From CBDFLT01 sp965249225 (lineage in GTDB: Bacteria; Chloroflexota; Dehalococcoidia; Lucifugimonadales; G963668185), in contig CBDFLT010000007.1 of the NCBI GenBank assembly GCA_965249225.1, positions 1 to 64,000 of the forward strand: a stretch of 64,000 nt of DNA, in the 5' to 3' direction. The translations under genes and the position numbers were made by a program. The notes beneath the pieces were generated by a model. The model made no database searches, had not been told where the DNA came from, and saw only the letters and a program-made list of their open reading frames with translations. This document shows, piece by piece, positions 45,019 through 53,648 of this stretch. Numbering within the stretch: position 1 is the first letter of the stretch; every line of letters begins with the position of its first letter.

Positions 45019-45435
45019 CTACCTCCTCTTTGGGAACTCTAGGACCACCAGGATCAGCGTGGTCCCAACCGAGGCAACGATGTACATCCCGGCCCCTGCG
45101 GCCATGCCGATCGCGGCGGCGATCCAGATACTGGCAGCTGTGGTTAACCCTCGCACGTCGGCGCCGAATCTGAAGATTGTGCCCGCGCCCAAGAAACCGA
45201 CGCCGGTAACGATCTGCGCGGCTACACGAGCCGGGTCTCCCCAACCGAATCCCATGGTGGAGATCATCGTGAAAAGCGCGGCCCCGGATGACACCAGGGC
45301 CAGGGTACGCGGGCCGGCGGGTTTGTCCGCGTGCCTTCGCTCGTAGCCTATGAGGCCTCCGAAGCCGGTCGCCAGCACCAGGCGAATGGCCATTTCCACC
45401 TCCTGGGCCGGTGTGAATCGGAAATAGTTCTCCAT
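45019..45435 (-). CDS. MgtC/SapB-family membrane protein
   Basis: 138 aa from the ATG at 45435; the frame is open for 33 more codons, but that upstream part is basic and unlike the family. EVEMAIRLVLATGFGGLIGYERR (the first helix and family motif) and ARVAAQIVTGVGFLGAGTIFR near 85-105 identify the MgtC/SapB fold, with four helices. It is linked in other bacteria to magnesium limitation and acid tolerance; its molecular role is uncertain. The protein ends in a basic EFPKRR. Both possible starts have weak ribosome sites. Confidence 0.88.
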   Translation of the reverse strand: MENYFRFTPAQEVEMAIRLVLATGFGGLIGYERRHADKPAGPRTLALVSSGAALFTMISTMGFGWGDPARVAAQIVTGVGFLGAGTIFRFGADVRGLTTAASIWIAAAIGMAAGAGMYIVASVGTTLILVVLEFPKRR

Positions 45436-45611
45436 CCCTCGATTTCCGTTGCCCGCTTCAGGCCGTCGCCTTAAGAAAATCTCGAACCTCTTACCCAGTG
45501 GATGGTTCGGCCTAACCTCGACCATCTGAAACATCCCTTATTGCGCTTGAGACGGGCTCTCGGAGCACCCCAATGCGGTTTGAGCTCGAATGTTCCCTTG
45601 GTGGTTGACCA

Positions 45612-45639
45612 CGGTCATTCGCGGGAATGACCGGTTTTT
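45612..45639 (+). terminator. Orphan intrinsic terminator
   Basis: CGGTCATTC (45612-45620) pairs with GAATGACCG (45625-45633) and is followed by GTTTTTG on the plus strand. No plus-strand gene ends upstream; the mgtC-like gene is on the other strand. It could close an unrecognised small RNA or limit antisense transcription. Confidence 0.5.
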
Positions 45640-45738
45640 GGGCTGCGTTCGTCTGTCTACAGAACCGCAGCTATCCGCTCCTGCCCTCTCGGGGCAGGAC
45701 TCGTCCCAAATTGCCCGCCAAATTGCCTGTTTCAGGGG

Positions 45739-45768
45739 TTGACAGCGGGAAGTAATCCCCAATAACAT
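45739..45768 (+). promoter_or_regulatory. Candidate promoter for the HU gene
   Basis: TTGACA (45739-45744), an 18-nt spacer and TAACAT (45763-45768), about 90 bp before the HU start codon. Confidence 0.5.
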
Positions 45769-45858
45769 CGGTGCGAGCGGAGACGGCGGCTCGCCTGCCG
45801 CTTCGTGGCTTGAAGTCCGGTCCTAATTATCACAACACCTAAGCAGGGGGTTTTCCGT

Positions 45859-46146
45859 ATGGCTACGCTGAGAAAGAGTGACGTAACCTCTCGAGTGGCG
45901 ACGAAGTTGGGCGGTTCCAGGGCCTCAGGAGAGGCCGCGCTGAACGCAGTTTTGGACGCTATTACGGATGCGCTCCGTGGCGGCAACCGTGTGGTGTTGA
46001 CCGGGTTTGGGTCGTTTGAGGTGCGTCAGGTAAAGGCCAGGAAGGTACGGCCGATAAGAGGCGGGGGTTCGCTGATCACAGTTCCCGCGCACAAGCGGGT
46101 CGGCTATACTCCAGGAGTTAATGTGAGCAAGGCCGTACAGCGATAG
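45859..46146 (+). CDS. HU-family DNA-binding protein
   Basis: 95 aa, the usual length. It begins MATLRKSDVTSRVATKLGG. The beta-arm base GFGSFEVRQVKARKVRP near 49-65 is the nucleoid-protein hallmark. The beta arm GGGSLITVPAHKRVGYTPG and KAVQR end complete the fold; the usual RNPxTG at the arm tip is replaced by RPIRGGG. It should compact and bend DNA as a dimer. It lies alone behind its own promoter. Confidence 0.93.
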   Translation: MATLRKSDVTSRVATKLGGSRASGEAALNAVLDAITDALRGGNRVVLTGFGSFEVRQVKARKVRPIRGGGSLITVPAHKRVGYTPGVNVSKAVQR

Positions 46147-46366
46147 CTGCACCTTCTCTCGTTCGCTCGGATAACACAGTTCTGAAAATATTTCTAGCCT
46201 GCTCGTCGGCTGCGGCCTGTGGGTCTAATATCGTCTATTAGCTGCTGACGGGAACCGTTCAGCGTCCAGGCTGGCCGACATTGCGTTTCGTGGCGATGAC
46301 CTAACGCCGTTTGTCTCTAGCGGTACGCAGTGATCCCTGTGCGGTCCCATTCCGCCTTTATCCTCT

Positions 46367-46870
46367 ATGCCCGGACCATCCAGCCCAGAAAAGGGTGTAA
46401 GAGAGGTTCTCAACCTTCTCGAAGTATCCTACGAGTGGTTGGATATCGATCCCAGCTTCGCCGACACGGCCGCCTTCTGCGAGAAGTACGGCTACCCGCC
46501 GGAGAATAGCGGCAATACCATCATCGTGGCGTCCAGGAAGGAGCCTATACGATACGCGGCCTGTCTCGTACAGGCTTCGGCGCACCTTGATGTGAACCGC
46601 ACCGTCCGCAAGCTCATGGGAGTGAGGCGACTGTCATTCGCCTCGGCCGAGCAGACCAGTGCGCTAACGGGCATGATGATAGGCGGTGTGACGCCGTTCA
46701 ATTTGCCCGACGCCTTGCCGCTGTACGTGGATGAGCCTGTGATGGTCCTGGAATACGTGATACTGGGCGCAGGCAGCAGGTCCGCCAAGGTCAAAATCTC
46801 CCCGACGGTGCTCGAAAAAGTCCCAAACGTACAGGTCATTCCGGGGCTGTCGCGTACTCCTGAGCTATAG
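46367..46870 (+). CDS. YbaK/ProX-family aminoacyl-tRNA deacylase
   Basis: 167 aa, one YbaK domain. FCEKYGYPPENSGNTIIVAS near 37-56, then the Lys/Arg-rich MGVRRLSFAS and the motif TGMMIGGVTPFNLP near 100-115, which is the conserved GG(V/I)SP-type loop. Such proteins remove mischarged amino acids from tRNA in trans. A Shine-Dalgarno is not visible before the ATG, so the message may be leaderless. A near-perfect terminator lies about 60 bp after the stop. Confidence 0.85.
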   Translation: MPGPSSPEKGVREVLNLLEVSYEWLDIDPSFADTAAFCEKYGYPPENSGNTIIVASRKEPIRYAACLVQASAHLDVNRTVRKLMGVRRLSFASAEQTSALTGMMIGGVTPFNLPDALPLYVDEPVMVLEYVILGAGSRSAKVKISPTVLEKVPNVQVIPGLSRTPEL

Positions 46871-46929
46871 CCTGAGACTTGGCGCACCCTAAAAATGGGT
46901 TGCTGTGAGAATCCGCGTTCCCCCTCGAT

Positions 46930-46959
46930 AAAAAGGCTGACCGATCGGTCAGCCTTTTT
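46930..46959 (+). terminator. Intrinsic terminator after the deacylase gene
   Basis: A perfect 13-bp inverted repeat, AAAAAGGCTGACC with GGTCAGCCTTTTT around a GATC loop. The A and T tracts make it functional on both strands. Confidence 0.9.
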
Positions 46960-47325
46960 GACTATTCAAGATCGGCCGTTCTCCTGATTACGGCGGTCGG
47001 ATACGGCTGTATCGTGGCTTTGGTGCCAGCTTGATATGGACGGTGGAACAAACCGTCCTTGGACCGCGTCTGTATATATGAGACATGCGGAAAACGTTTC
47101 ACAGCAGAATCCGCGGGCTGTCTTAAGGAAAAGCCGGATATGAGTTCAAATTGGAGGTCCCATCGGGGACGCCAGCTAGCCCATGACCGCTCTGGTGGCT
47201 GTTATACGAAGCTATTGGGTGGCGTATCGTCGTATATATTTATAGGGACCATTTGTGGCGGGTATTGAATAAAGAGAGTTATACGCGTTCATAGCGGGTA
47301 TATCCCGCTTAAGGAGGAGGATACG
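46960..47325. other. Intergenic leader of the PLDc_N membrane protein gene
   Basis: 366 bp without a protein gene. Two small hairpins are seen: GGACGGT/ACCGTCC at 47038-47058, and AGCGGG/TCCCGCT at 47293-47309, the latter touching the ribosome-binding site AAGGAGG (47311-47317). An AT-rich patch at 47228-47242 may be a promoter. The hairpin beside the ribosome site could modulate translation. Confidence 0.4.
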
Positions 47326-47787
47326 ATGGAAGAGGTGAGGGTTATTACGGAAGCGGTTGGAGGTGCTAGTTACGATGGGTTCGACTTGGTCATAGGATCG
47401 GGGTTCTTCGCCGTATCTGGGGTGCTGGTCCTGGCCGGTCTAGCCGCCTTCTGGCGGGGTAGAGAAGCTATCATGTACGTGCTCGCTGGAGCCGTTCTTG
47501 TCGGCGGATTGGGCCTCGCCGCAACGGGTGCGCTGGCCATTGACACCGTGGAGCTCATCGACAACAGGGCCCTCTTCTTGGCGCTGATCTTCCTCCAGGC
47601 CGGGCTACTTGCCCTGACCTTCTGGGTGTCGATGCTTGTTGACTGCGCCACCAATGAATCGAGCCGTGGGAACAACAAGGTCGCGTGGGTGATTATTATC
47701 GTCTTCACCAACCTGGTTGGGGCCTTTCTGTATCTCCTGGTGCGGAGGCCACAACGTCTGGCGGAGGCTGCACGTCCGTCCAATTAA
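47326..47787 (+). CDS. PLDc_N-domain small membrane protein
   Basis: 153 aa with four hydrophobic segments (about 22-42, 48-68, 82-103 and 122-140). The final 50 residues contain MLVDCATNESSRGNNKVAWV, then FLYLLVRRP, the PLD-nuclease N-terminal (PLDc_N) pattern, in which a Trp/Val-rich helix ends in YLLVRRP. The domain occurs as a stand-alone membrane anchor; its role is not known. A strong AAGGAGG site precedes the ATG. A long terminator hairpin lies about 130 bp downstream. Confidence 0.8.
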   Translation: MEEVRVITEAVGGASYDGFDLVIGSGFFAVSGVLVLAGLAAFWRGREAIMYVLAGAVLVGGLGLAATGALAIDTVELIDNRALFLALIFLQAGLLALTFWVSMLVDCATNESSRGNNKVAWVIIIVFTNLVGAFLYLLVRRPQRLAEAARPSN

Positions 47788-47914
47788 GTCGCCCCTTCTT
47801 GTCATGCACCATGCACAAGAAGGGATGGTAGGCGCTCCCGTGGCGCGAATAGCCGTACCGCGGTCAGCTTGACCCAAGGATAGAATATTCGCCTTGAGCG
47901 AGGACCTCGGCTCT

Positions 47915-47953
47915 AAGAGTAGGCCTTCGGACACCCGGAGGCCTACTCTTTTT
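47915..47953 (+). terminator. Intrinsic terminator
   Basis: A 15-bp stem (AAGAGTAGGCCTTCGG with CCGGAGGCCTACTCTT, one G-T pair) closes on a 4-nt loop and runs into TTTTTG. It ends the PLDc_N gene's transcript. Confidence 0.85.
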
Positions 47954-48148
47954 GTGTGTCGCGGGTTGGTGAATGGCTTGGAGCCTGAATAGGGAGGAGC
48001 TCCGTAGGTCAGAGGGGGCTTTCAGACACATGAAAATCTAGTAATATTGCGACGGTGGAACCGCAGGCCCAGGGATGTAACTGCCTGCTGGCGTCCATAC
48101 ACCAGGGTAGACAGGTCTGGCCATCGAAGATATCAGGAGAGGACACAG

Positions 48149-49225
48149 GTGGGATTCGACCCGATAAATGTCTACGACTTTGAGGCAAAGGCCAAACAGG
48201 TACTGCCTCGCGATATATGGGACTATATAGCCGGTGGTACAGGGGATGAAATCACCCTCCGCAAAAACAGGGAGGCCTTTGAAAAGATATCCCTTCGCCC
48301 TCGGCGCCTGGTGGATGTCCGGAACCGCGATCTGTCCACCACCGTTCTTGGCCACCAGATCAGCTTTCCCGTTATAGTCGCCCCCGCGGATACTCAGAAG
48401 TTCGCCCATCCCGACGGAGAGCTGGCCACGACCCGTGCGGCCGGCGCCGCCGGCACCATCATGGCAGTGAGCACCGGCTCCGCCTATAGCATCGAGGACA
48501 TTGCCGCGGTTGCCACAGGCCCTCTCTGGTTCCAACTCTACTTCTACAACAACGAGATGACCCAGATGTTCGTCAAGCGCGCCGAGGGGGCAGGGTACTC
48601 CGTTTTGTGCGTTACGGTAGACCTTCCCGTGCCTACCCCCAAGGAGTGCGACCTCCGCAACCGATACAAGCGCCCGAAGGGAATAGAGCTGGCTAACTTC
48701 ACCGGTGAGTTTGTGGGGCCGGAGCTGGTACAAGACGACCCCGAGTTACTCCATAGCTACGCGCCCTCGCTCGTAACCTGGTCTGATATAAACTGGCTTC
48801 GCTCCATCACCGAGATGCCCATAGTTCTAAAGGGCATCGTGACCGCCGAGGACGCCAATCTGTGCGTTAAGAACGGGATAGACGGCATAATCGTGTCCAA
48901 TCACGGTGGCCGTGCCTTGGATGGTGAAAGGCCCACAATCGAGGCGCTGCCGGAGGTGGTGGACGCGGTAAAAGGCCGGTGTGAGGTGTACCTGGACAGC
49001 GGCATAAGGCGCGGGAGTGACATCGTAAAGGCTCTGGCGCTGGGCGCCAGAGCGGTATTTGTCGGCCGACCCTTGTTCTGGGGCCTCGCGGTCGATGGAG
49101 AAGAAGGGGCGCGAAAGGTGCTGGAAATCCTGCGCCACGAGCTGGACCTATCGATGGCCCACTGCGGCGCGACCACCATCGCCGGTATAGGCCGAAGCCT
49201 GGTGGAGGTCCCCAAAAGGGTCTAG
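48149..49225 (+). CDS. FMN-dependent alpha-hydroxyacid dehydrogenase/oxidase
   Basis: 358 aa from the GTG at 48149 with AGGAGAGGA about 7 nt before it; the frame is open upstream but has no family match. VPAD-type start with IAGGTGDEITLRKN (residues 22-35), then the FMN loop, catalytic His in VSNHGGRALDG (near 249-259) and the phosphate-binding DSGIRRGSDIVKALALGA near 281-298 are all present. It oxidises L-2-hydroxyacids such as L-lactate or glycolate to ketoacids. First gene of a plus-strand run with a Rieske oxygenase and an SDR, which would suit stepwise oxidation of an organic acid or aromatic side chain. Confidence 0.92.
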   Translation: MGFDPINVYDFEAKAKQVLPRDIWDYIAGGTGDEITLRKNREAFEKISLRPRRLVDVRNRDLSTTVLGHQISFPVIVAPADTQKFAHPDGELATTRAAGAAGTIMAVSTGSAYSIEDIAAVATGPLWFQLYFYNNEMTQMFVKRAEGAGYSVLCVTVDLPVPTPKECDLRNRYKRPKGIELANFTGEFVGPELVQDDPELLHSYAPSLVTWSDINWLRSITEMPIVLKGIVTAEDANLCVKNGIDGIIVSNHGGRALDGERPTIEALPEVVDAVKGRCEVYLDSGIRRGSDIVKALALGARAVFVGRPLFWGLAVDGEEGARKVLEILRHELDLSMAHCGATTIAGIGRSLVEVPKRV

Positions 49226-49370
49226 GGGAGTGCCGTTCAGCGGAAGATGTGAATTACCGTCACCAGGGTCGTTTTCACCCCATCGTGGGTGGTGTATACT
49301 AGCCGGGTGATTTCTGCGCTTGATGCCGGGTTGTAGGTGTTCCGGCTCGAAATGCTTAAGGAGGGGTCCG

Positions 49371-50642
49371 GTGGTAAGACGTACTAACGGTCAAGCCAAC
49401 GGCAGAGTCCATGGGTTGATCGAGAAGCATCGTCCGGGGTGGACGCTGGATCAGGCGTTCTACACCGATCCGGAGATCTTCGAGCTGGATATGAAGAATG
49501 TATTCGGCAAGTACTGGCTCTACGCGGGCCATGTCAGCCAGATACCGAATCCGGGCGACTACTTCCTCCGGAACGTCCAGAACGAATCGCTGATCATCAT
49601 GCGGGGCGATGACCACCAGGTGCGCGCCCTGTACAACGTCTGCCGCCATCGGGGTTCGCAGATCTGCTGGGAAGAGACCGGCCACATGGGCAACCTGGTG
49701 TGCCCCTACCACGCCTGGGTCTACAAGCGGGACGGATCACTTAAGCACGCCAGGCTGTTTCCCGAGGACTTCGACAAGTCGCGGTTCGGGCTCCACCGGG
49801 CGCCCGTGGAGGTCTTAGAGGGGTTCATCTTCATCAGCCTGTCCGACGACCCCGTCGACTTCGAGCCAGCTGGAAGCCTCCTCGGGGCGTACTTAGAGCC
49901 GCACGACATCGCCAACGCAAAGGTATGCCACACCGAGTACCTCGACATCAAGGCCAACTGGAAGGTCCTCGACGAGAACTTCCGCGAGTGTTACCACTGC
50001 GGCCCCACGCACCCTGAGCTTTGTTCTGCCTTGGCGTGGTCGGCTGGAGTAGGCTCCGACAGGCTTAGAGAGGAAGAGGCGCGGCTTATTGAGATGGCCA
50101 AGCCTCGATGGAAGGAAATGGGGCTTCCATTTGGTGACTGGCCCAGAGAGGGGACCGACGAGTGGTACTACGCGTCTCGCGTCCCCCTCACGGCCGACCA
50201 CGATAGCCTCACCTTGGACGGTAAGTTGGTGGCGCCGCCGATGGGCCGATTCGAGGGCCCGGAAGGCGTTGGTTACGTGAGCACAGCCGTCCTTCCCACA
50301 TTTAGCGTCGAGTTCAGTGTCGACCACGGCTTCATGATGTGTTTCACCCCTGTGACGCCGACGGTAACCAGGCTGCAGCAGCAGTGGCTGGTCCGTGGAG
50401 ACGCGGTCGAGGGCGTCGATTACGACCTGGCGGAAGTGACGAAGTTGTGGAAAATAACAGGCCCGCAAGACTGGGACATCTGCGAGCGCCAGCAGGTCGG
50501 GATAAGCTCCAGCCGCTACCGGCCCGCCGCTTATGCCGATGAGGAGTCATGGACCGTTTCCTTCATAAACTGGTATTTAGGCCAGGTGGGAGGTCAAACT
50601 CAGCCGTTGGAGTGGGAACCTGCGGCTATTCGGTCCGGGTAA
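49371..50642 (+). CDS. Rieske aromatic-ring-hydroxylating oxygenase, large subunit
   Basis: 423 aa from the GTG at 49371, chosen because AAGGAGG at 49358-49364 is properly spaced; the frame extends 17 codons upstream. The Rieske centre is CRHRG near residue 76 and CPYHAW near 95. The mononuclear iron site is NFRECYHCGPTHPEL near 203-217, with two His. A distal Asp is expected in the C-terminal third (PQDWDICERQQVG near 364-376). It needs an electron-transfer partner, and neither a ferredoxin nor a reductase gene is in the window. A terminator-like hairpin follows at 50688-50711. Substrate unknown. Confidence 0.93.
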   Translation: MVRRTNGQANGRVHGLIEKHRPGWTLDQAFYTDPEIFELDMKNVFGKYWLYAGHVSQIPNPGDYFLRNVQNESLIIMRGDDHQVRALYNVCRHRGSQICWEETGHMGNLVCPYHAWVYKRDGSLKHARLFPEDFDKSRFGLHRAPVEVLEGFIFISLSDDPVDFEPAGSLLGAYLEPHDIANAKVCHTEYLDIKANWKVLDENFRECYHCGPTHPELCSALAWSAGVGSDRLREEEARLIEMAKPRWKEMGLPFGDWPREGTDEWYYASRVPLTADHDSLTLDGKLVAPPMGRFEGPEGVGYVSTAVLPTFSVEFSVDHGFMMCFTPVTPTVTRLQQQWLVRGDAVEGVDYDLAEVTKLWKITGPQDWDICERQQVGISSSRYRPAAYADEESWTVSFINWYLGQVGGQTQPLEWEPAAIRSG

Positions 50643-50687
50643 TTCCCCCACCAGGAACCGGCGCAATCAACTGAGAGGACGAGGACG

Positions 50688-50718
50688 AGGCCCCTGAATT
50701 CTCAGGGGCCTGTCTGTT
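50688..50718 (+). terminator. Intrinsic terminator after the Rieske oxygenase gene
   Basis: AGGCCCCTGA (50688-50697) and TCAGGGGCCT (50702-50711) form a perfect 10-bp stem with a 4-nt loop. The following GTCTGTT is a weak T tract. Confidence 0.6.
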
Positions 50719-50794
50719 ATGCAGGGAGTACGAGGGCCCACCCCGGACTTGCCCCAAGAGCGTGATGATGTAGAAAACAGGAGAGGGCCTCAGC

Positions 50795-51301
50795 ATGGGT
50801 GGTAAAATCACCAGCGGGAAAAACCTACCCTACGAGCCGGAAAACACGGAGTATATAGACGTCGGGCCCATAACTATCGGCGTCGGGTACCGTGTGGTCA
50901 ATGAGAAGGTCGTCATCGAAGCTCACGGGGCGGAACACCTGGCTGCCTCGAAGGCGCGAGGCGATTTCCAAGAGGATTCCGGGGTCGCAATTCATGTGTT
51001 TGAGGGCTCCGGCGGCGAGCTAACGGAGCGGCTGCGTTTCGACTGCTTCGCCAAGGGACCGCATTACCACTACATCACCCCTGAGCGCGATATCCAGGAG
51101 ATCTGGGAGATGGACACCGTTGCCGACGGAGAGGCCCTCACGTGGGTGCTGGAACGTCTCAAGTCGAGACTACCGCAGTTGTTGTCCCATGCCGGAGCTA
51201 CCAAGCTCGCCGGGAGGGTGGACCAGGCCGAGATCGAGGCCGCGATGCCCAAAGTGGCCGAAGCGGCTCAGAAGGCCATGGAGCGGGGCCAACCTGCGTA
51301 A
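50795..51301 (+). CDS. Conserved-looking protein of unknown function
   Basis: 168 aa, ATG start with GGAGAGGG 8 nt before. Residues 15-115 look like one compact beta-rich domain (YIDVGPITIGVGYRVVNEKVVI, then RLRFDCFAKGPHYHYITPE) with a pair of His in GPHYHY. The last 50 residues are helical. I do not recognise the family. It lies between the Rieske oxygenase and SDR genes on the same strand, and may be an accessory of that pathway; the HYH stretch could bind a metal. No membrane segment or signal peptide. Confidence 0.65.
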   Translation: MGGKITSGKNLPYEPENTEYIDVGPITIGVGYRVVNEKVVIEAHGAEHLAASKARGDFQEDSGVAIHVFEGSGGELTERLRFDCFAKGPHYHYITPERDIQEIWEMDTVADGEALTWVLERLKSRLPQLLSHAGATKLAGRVDQAEIEAAMPKVAEAAQKAMERGQPA

Positions 51302-51375
51302 TAGCAACTGACGCCTCCAACTTCTAAGCGTGGGGATCGTGCGGCGGTGGTGACCAAGACTGAGGAGGTCGGACG

Positions 51376-52191
51376 ATGCTTCCTGAAAACAATCTTGAAG
51401 GTAGAACTGCGATAGTTACCGGTGCGAGTAGAGGCATCGGCAGGGAGATCGCGCTGGTACTTGCCGAAGCGGGAGCCGACATCGTGGCGGCGGCCAGGAC
51501 GAGAGCTGATATCGAGGCAACGGCCGCCGATGTTAAGGCGATGGGTAGGGATGTCATCTATATTGCGACCGACGTGACCAAGTCGTCGGACGTGGATGCG
51601 ATGGTGGACCGGGCGCTGGAACATTTCGCAAAGATAGATATTCTCGTGAACGTTGCCGGAAAGCTCACGGTCCTCCCGGTGGTCCCGCTTCCCGACGAGA
51701 CGCTGAGTCCGCCGGCGGTCGACAGAGAGTCGTCCACGCGCATGACCGATGAGGAGTGGCATATCATGCTCCAGACCAATGTTACGAGCGCTTTCTACTG
51801 CTGCCGCGCAATAGCCCCTCACATGATTGAGAGAAGGTACGGCAAGATCATCAATCTCAGCTCCAACGCCTCTGTCCAGGCCTATCCTATGGTCTCGAGC
51901 TACAACGCCGCCAAGGCGGGGGTAGACATGATGACGAGGTCGCTGGCACTGGAGTGGGCACCTTACAACATCTGCGTAAACGCTATTGCGCCGGGGGCCT
52001 ATCGCACCGCCATGACCGAGCATATGTACAACGACCCTGTGGAGCTCCAACGGGAGACTGAGGGCATCCCATTCCGACGGTGGGGCGATTTAAGGGAGCT
52101 GGGAGTCCTCGCCGTTTACCTCGCCAGCGCCGCGTCCGACTACATGACGGGTCAGATAGTCCACATGGACGGCGGGATGACGGCTCGGTGA
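51376..52191 (+). CDS. Short-chain dehydrogenase/reductase
   Basis: 271 aa. TGASRGIGREIALVLAEAGA (residues 15-34) is the NAD(P)-binding glycine loop; NVAGK near 95; Ser of the catalytic triad in INLSSNAS near 160; Tyr/Lys in SYNAAKAGVDMM near 175. The ending QIVHMDGGMTAR is typical of FabG-like SDRs. An insert of about 25 residues follows the N(V/A)AG motif (LPVVPLPDETLSPPAV). Reduces or oxidises a small alcohol/ketone. Its stop codon overlaps the GTG start of the phosphatase-like gene. Confidence 0.93.
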   Translation: MLPENNLEGRTAIVTGASRGIGREIALVLAEAGADIVAAARTRADIEATAADVKAMGRDVIYIATDVTKSSDVDAMVDRALEHFAKIDILVNVAGKLTVLPVVPLPDETLSPPAVDRESSTRMTDEEWHIMLQTNVTSAFYCCRAIAPHMIERRYGKIINLSSNASVQAYPMVSSYNAAKAGVDMMTRSLALEWAPYNICVNAIAPGAYRTAMTEHMYNDPVELQRETEGIPFRRWGDLRELGVLAVYLASAASDYMTGQIVHMDGGMTAR

Positions 52192-53648
52192 GCCCGCCTC
52201 TCGGAAGTAAGGGAGTCCCCGATAAGAGCATAGAGAACGTCGTTTTCGTGCTTGCGGATGGTGTGAGGGCCGACGTGCTCCAGGCGATGTCCAAGTCGGG
52301 TGACCTGCCGAACATTACGCGCGACATCCTGGCGGAAGGCTCATATCTTGAGGGGGTCACCGTTCTTCCAAGTGTCACGAACGTGGCTTACTTGCCTATG
52401 CTTACGGGGCAGTACCCCGGAACGGCCAACTTACCGGGCATCCGTTGGATGGACAAGTCCCGTTTCGCCTCCGGCAAGCTATTCCTTCATGGCCACCGTT
52501 CGTATATTGGGCTGTCTCACCTCCTCTTCAACGGCGACCTGTCCGATAACCTGGAAACATTGTTCGAGCTTTGCCCGGGTTCGCTGGCGGTGCGCAGCGA
52601 CATCCACCGCGGGATTTCTCCCGGGCAGAATCGATTCCACGGCGCCGCGCTACCCTTTATGTTCTTGTCCCATTACCTGAAACGGGGGGATTTCGTAGAT
52701 AGGATGGTACTGGGCAGCCTGTCCCGTGCGCTCCGGAGCAGGGACGGCAACTTTCCGCGATTCGTTTTTCTCCCGTTGATCGATGTGGATACCGCTTCTC
52801 ATGCTCATGGCCCCCAACACCGTCGGACCATTGATGCTTACCGGCGAATCGACGGGTTGGTTGGTGCCATAGTGGACAGCCTGAGACGCAGCGGAGTCTG
52901 GGACAGGACTCATCTTCTGCTCTCAAGCGACCATGGCCATACCGAGACTGCCGCACACCTGGACCTCAGCCACCTGCTCTCGGAGCTAGGATACAGGGTT
53001 TTCGAGCACCCGCAGGTCTATTGGCGCAATATCAATGCCGCCGTCATGGTCTCCGGCAACTCCTTTGCGAACGTCTACGTCTCCTCAAGAGGGGAGTGGA
53101 AGAGGCCGTTGTTCGCCGGTGAGCTGGAGGACGAGCACCAGCCATTGCTGGATGCCCTATGCCGGCGGGTCGAAATAGAATGGGCCGCGTACCGGCAGGA
53201 CGACGGAGCGGTAAAGGTGGTATCCGGTTCAGGTAAGGCCGTTTTGGGGAGGGAGGGTGAATCCTATATCTACGGCTATGAAGGCTCCGACCCCCTGCAG
53301 CTTGGCCTTCCGCGCACTACGATACACGAGTCCGATGCACTTGGCCTGACCGTGGGAACGCGGTTTCCCGACGCCTTGGAGCAGCTTTGGTACCTGTTCA
53401 CCAGCCAGCGGGCCGGTGACATCGTCGTAACGTCCAAGCCAGGCTACGATCTGAGAGGCTGGCGCGAATGGCCCGAACACCATTCGTCGCATGGTGCGCT
53501 GTGCAGGGAGCACATGATAGTACCCATCCTGAGCAATCGTCCTCTCTCGTCAGAAGGACCGGTACGTACGGTGGACCTCTTCCGCACGGTGGTTGAATCG
53601 CTCAATCTGAGCCCCACCCTGCCCCACTTTGGACGCAGCCTGTGGTGA
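52188..53648 (+). CDS. Alkaline-phosphatase-superfamily (type I phosphodiesterase/pyrophosphatase) protein
   Basis: 486 aa from the GTG at 52188, which overlaps the SDR stop; earlier frame is over the SDR gene and is not coding. VLADGVRADVL near 21-31 gives the first metal Asp. LPSVTNVAYLPMLTG near 58-72 holds the Thr/Ser nucleophile. DVDTASHAHGPQ near 200 and SSDHGHTETAAH near 246 give the other metal ligands. No signal peptide, so it is probably cytoplasmic. It hydrolyses a phospho- or pyrophospho-ester, or transfers such a group; substrate unknown. Translationally coupled to SDR and to the following membrane protein. Confidence 0.85.
   Translation: MSPPLGSKGVPDKSIENVVFVLADGVRADVLQAMSKSGDLPNITRDILAEGSYLEGVTVLPSVTNVAYLPMLTGQYPGTANLPGIRWMDKSRFASGKLFLHGHRSYIGLSHLLFNGDLSDNLETLFELCPGSLAVRSDIHRGISPGQNRFHGAALPFMFLSHYLKRGDFVDRMVLGSLSRALRSRDGNFPRFVFLPLIDVDTASHAHGPQHRRTIDAYRRIDGLVGAIVDSLRRSGVWDRTHLLLSSDHGHTETAAHLDLSHLLSELGYRVFEHPQVYWRNINAAVMVSGNSFANVYVSSRGEWKRPLFAGELEDEHQPLLDALCRRVEIEWAAYRQDDGAVKVVSGSGKAVLGREGESYIYGYEGSDPLQLGLPRTTIHESDALGLTVGTRFPDALEQLWYLFTSQRAGDIVVTSKPGYDLRGWREWPEHHSSHGALCREHMIVPILSNRPLSSEGPVRTVDLFRTVVESLNLSPTLPHFGRSLW

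Larger units (their letters stand above)
45535..45858. other. Intergenic region between mgtC-like and HU genes
   Basis: 324 bp without a supported protein gene. It contains a plus-strand terminator-like hairpin (45612-45639) with no gene before it, and a candidate promoter for the HU gene (45739-45768). Confidence 0.55.

Noticed and set aside
52080..52187. Upstream extension of the AP-superfamily frame
   Set aside because: It overlaps the SDR 3' end out of frame; the GTG at 52188 overlaps the SDR stop as in translational coupling.
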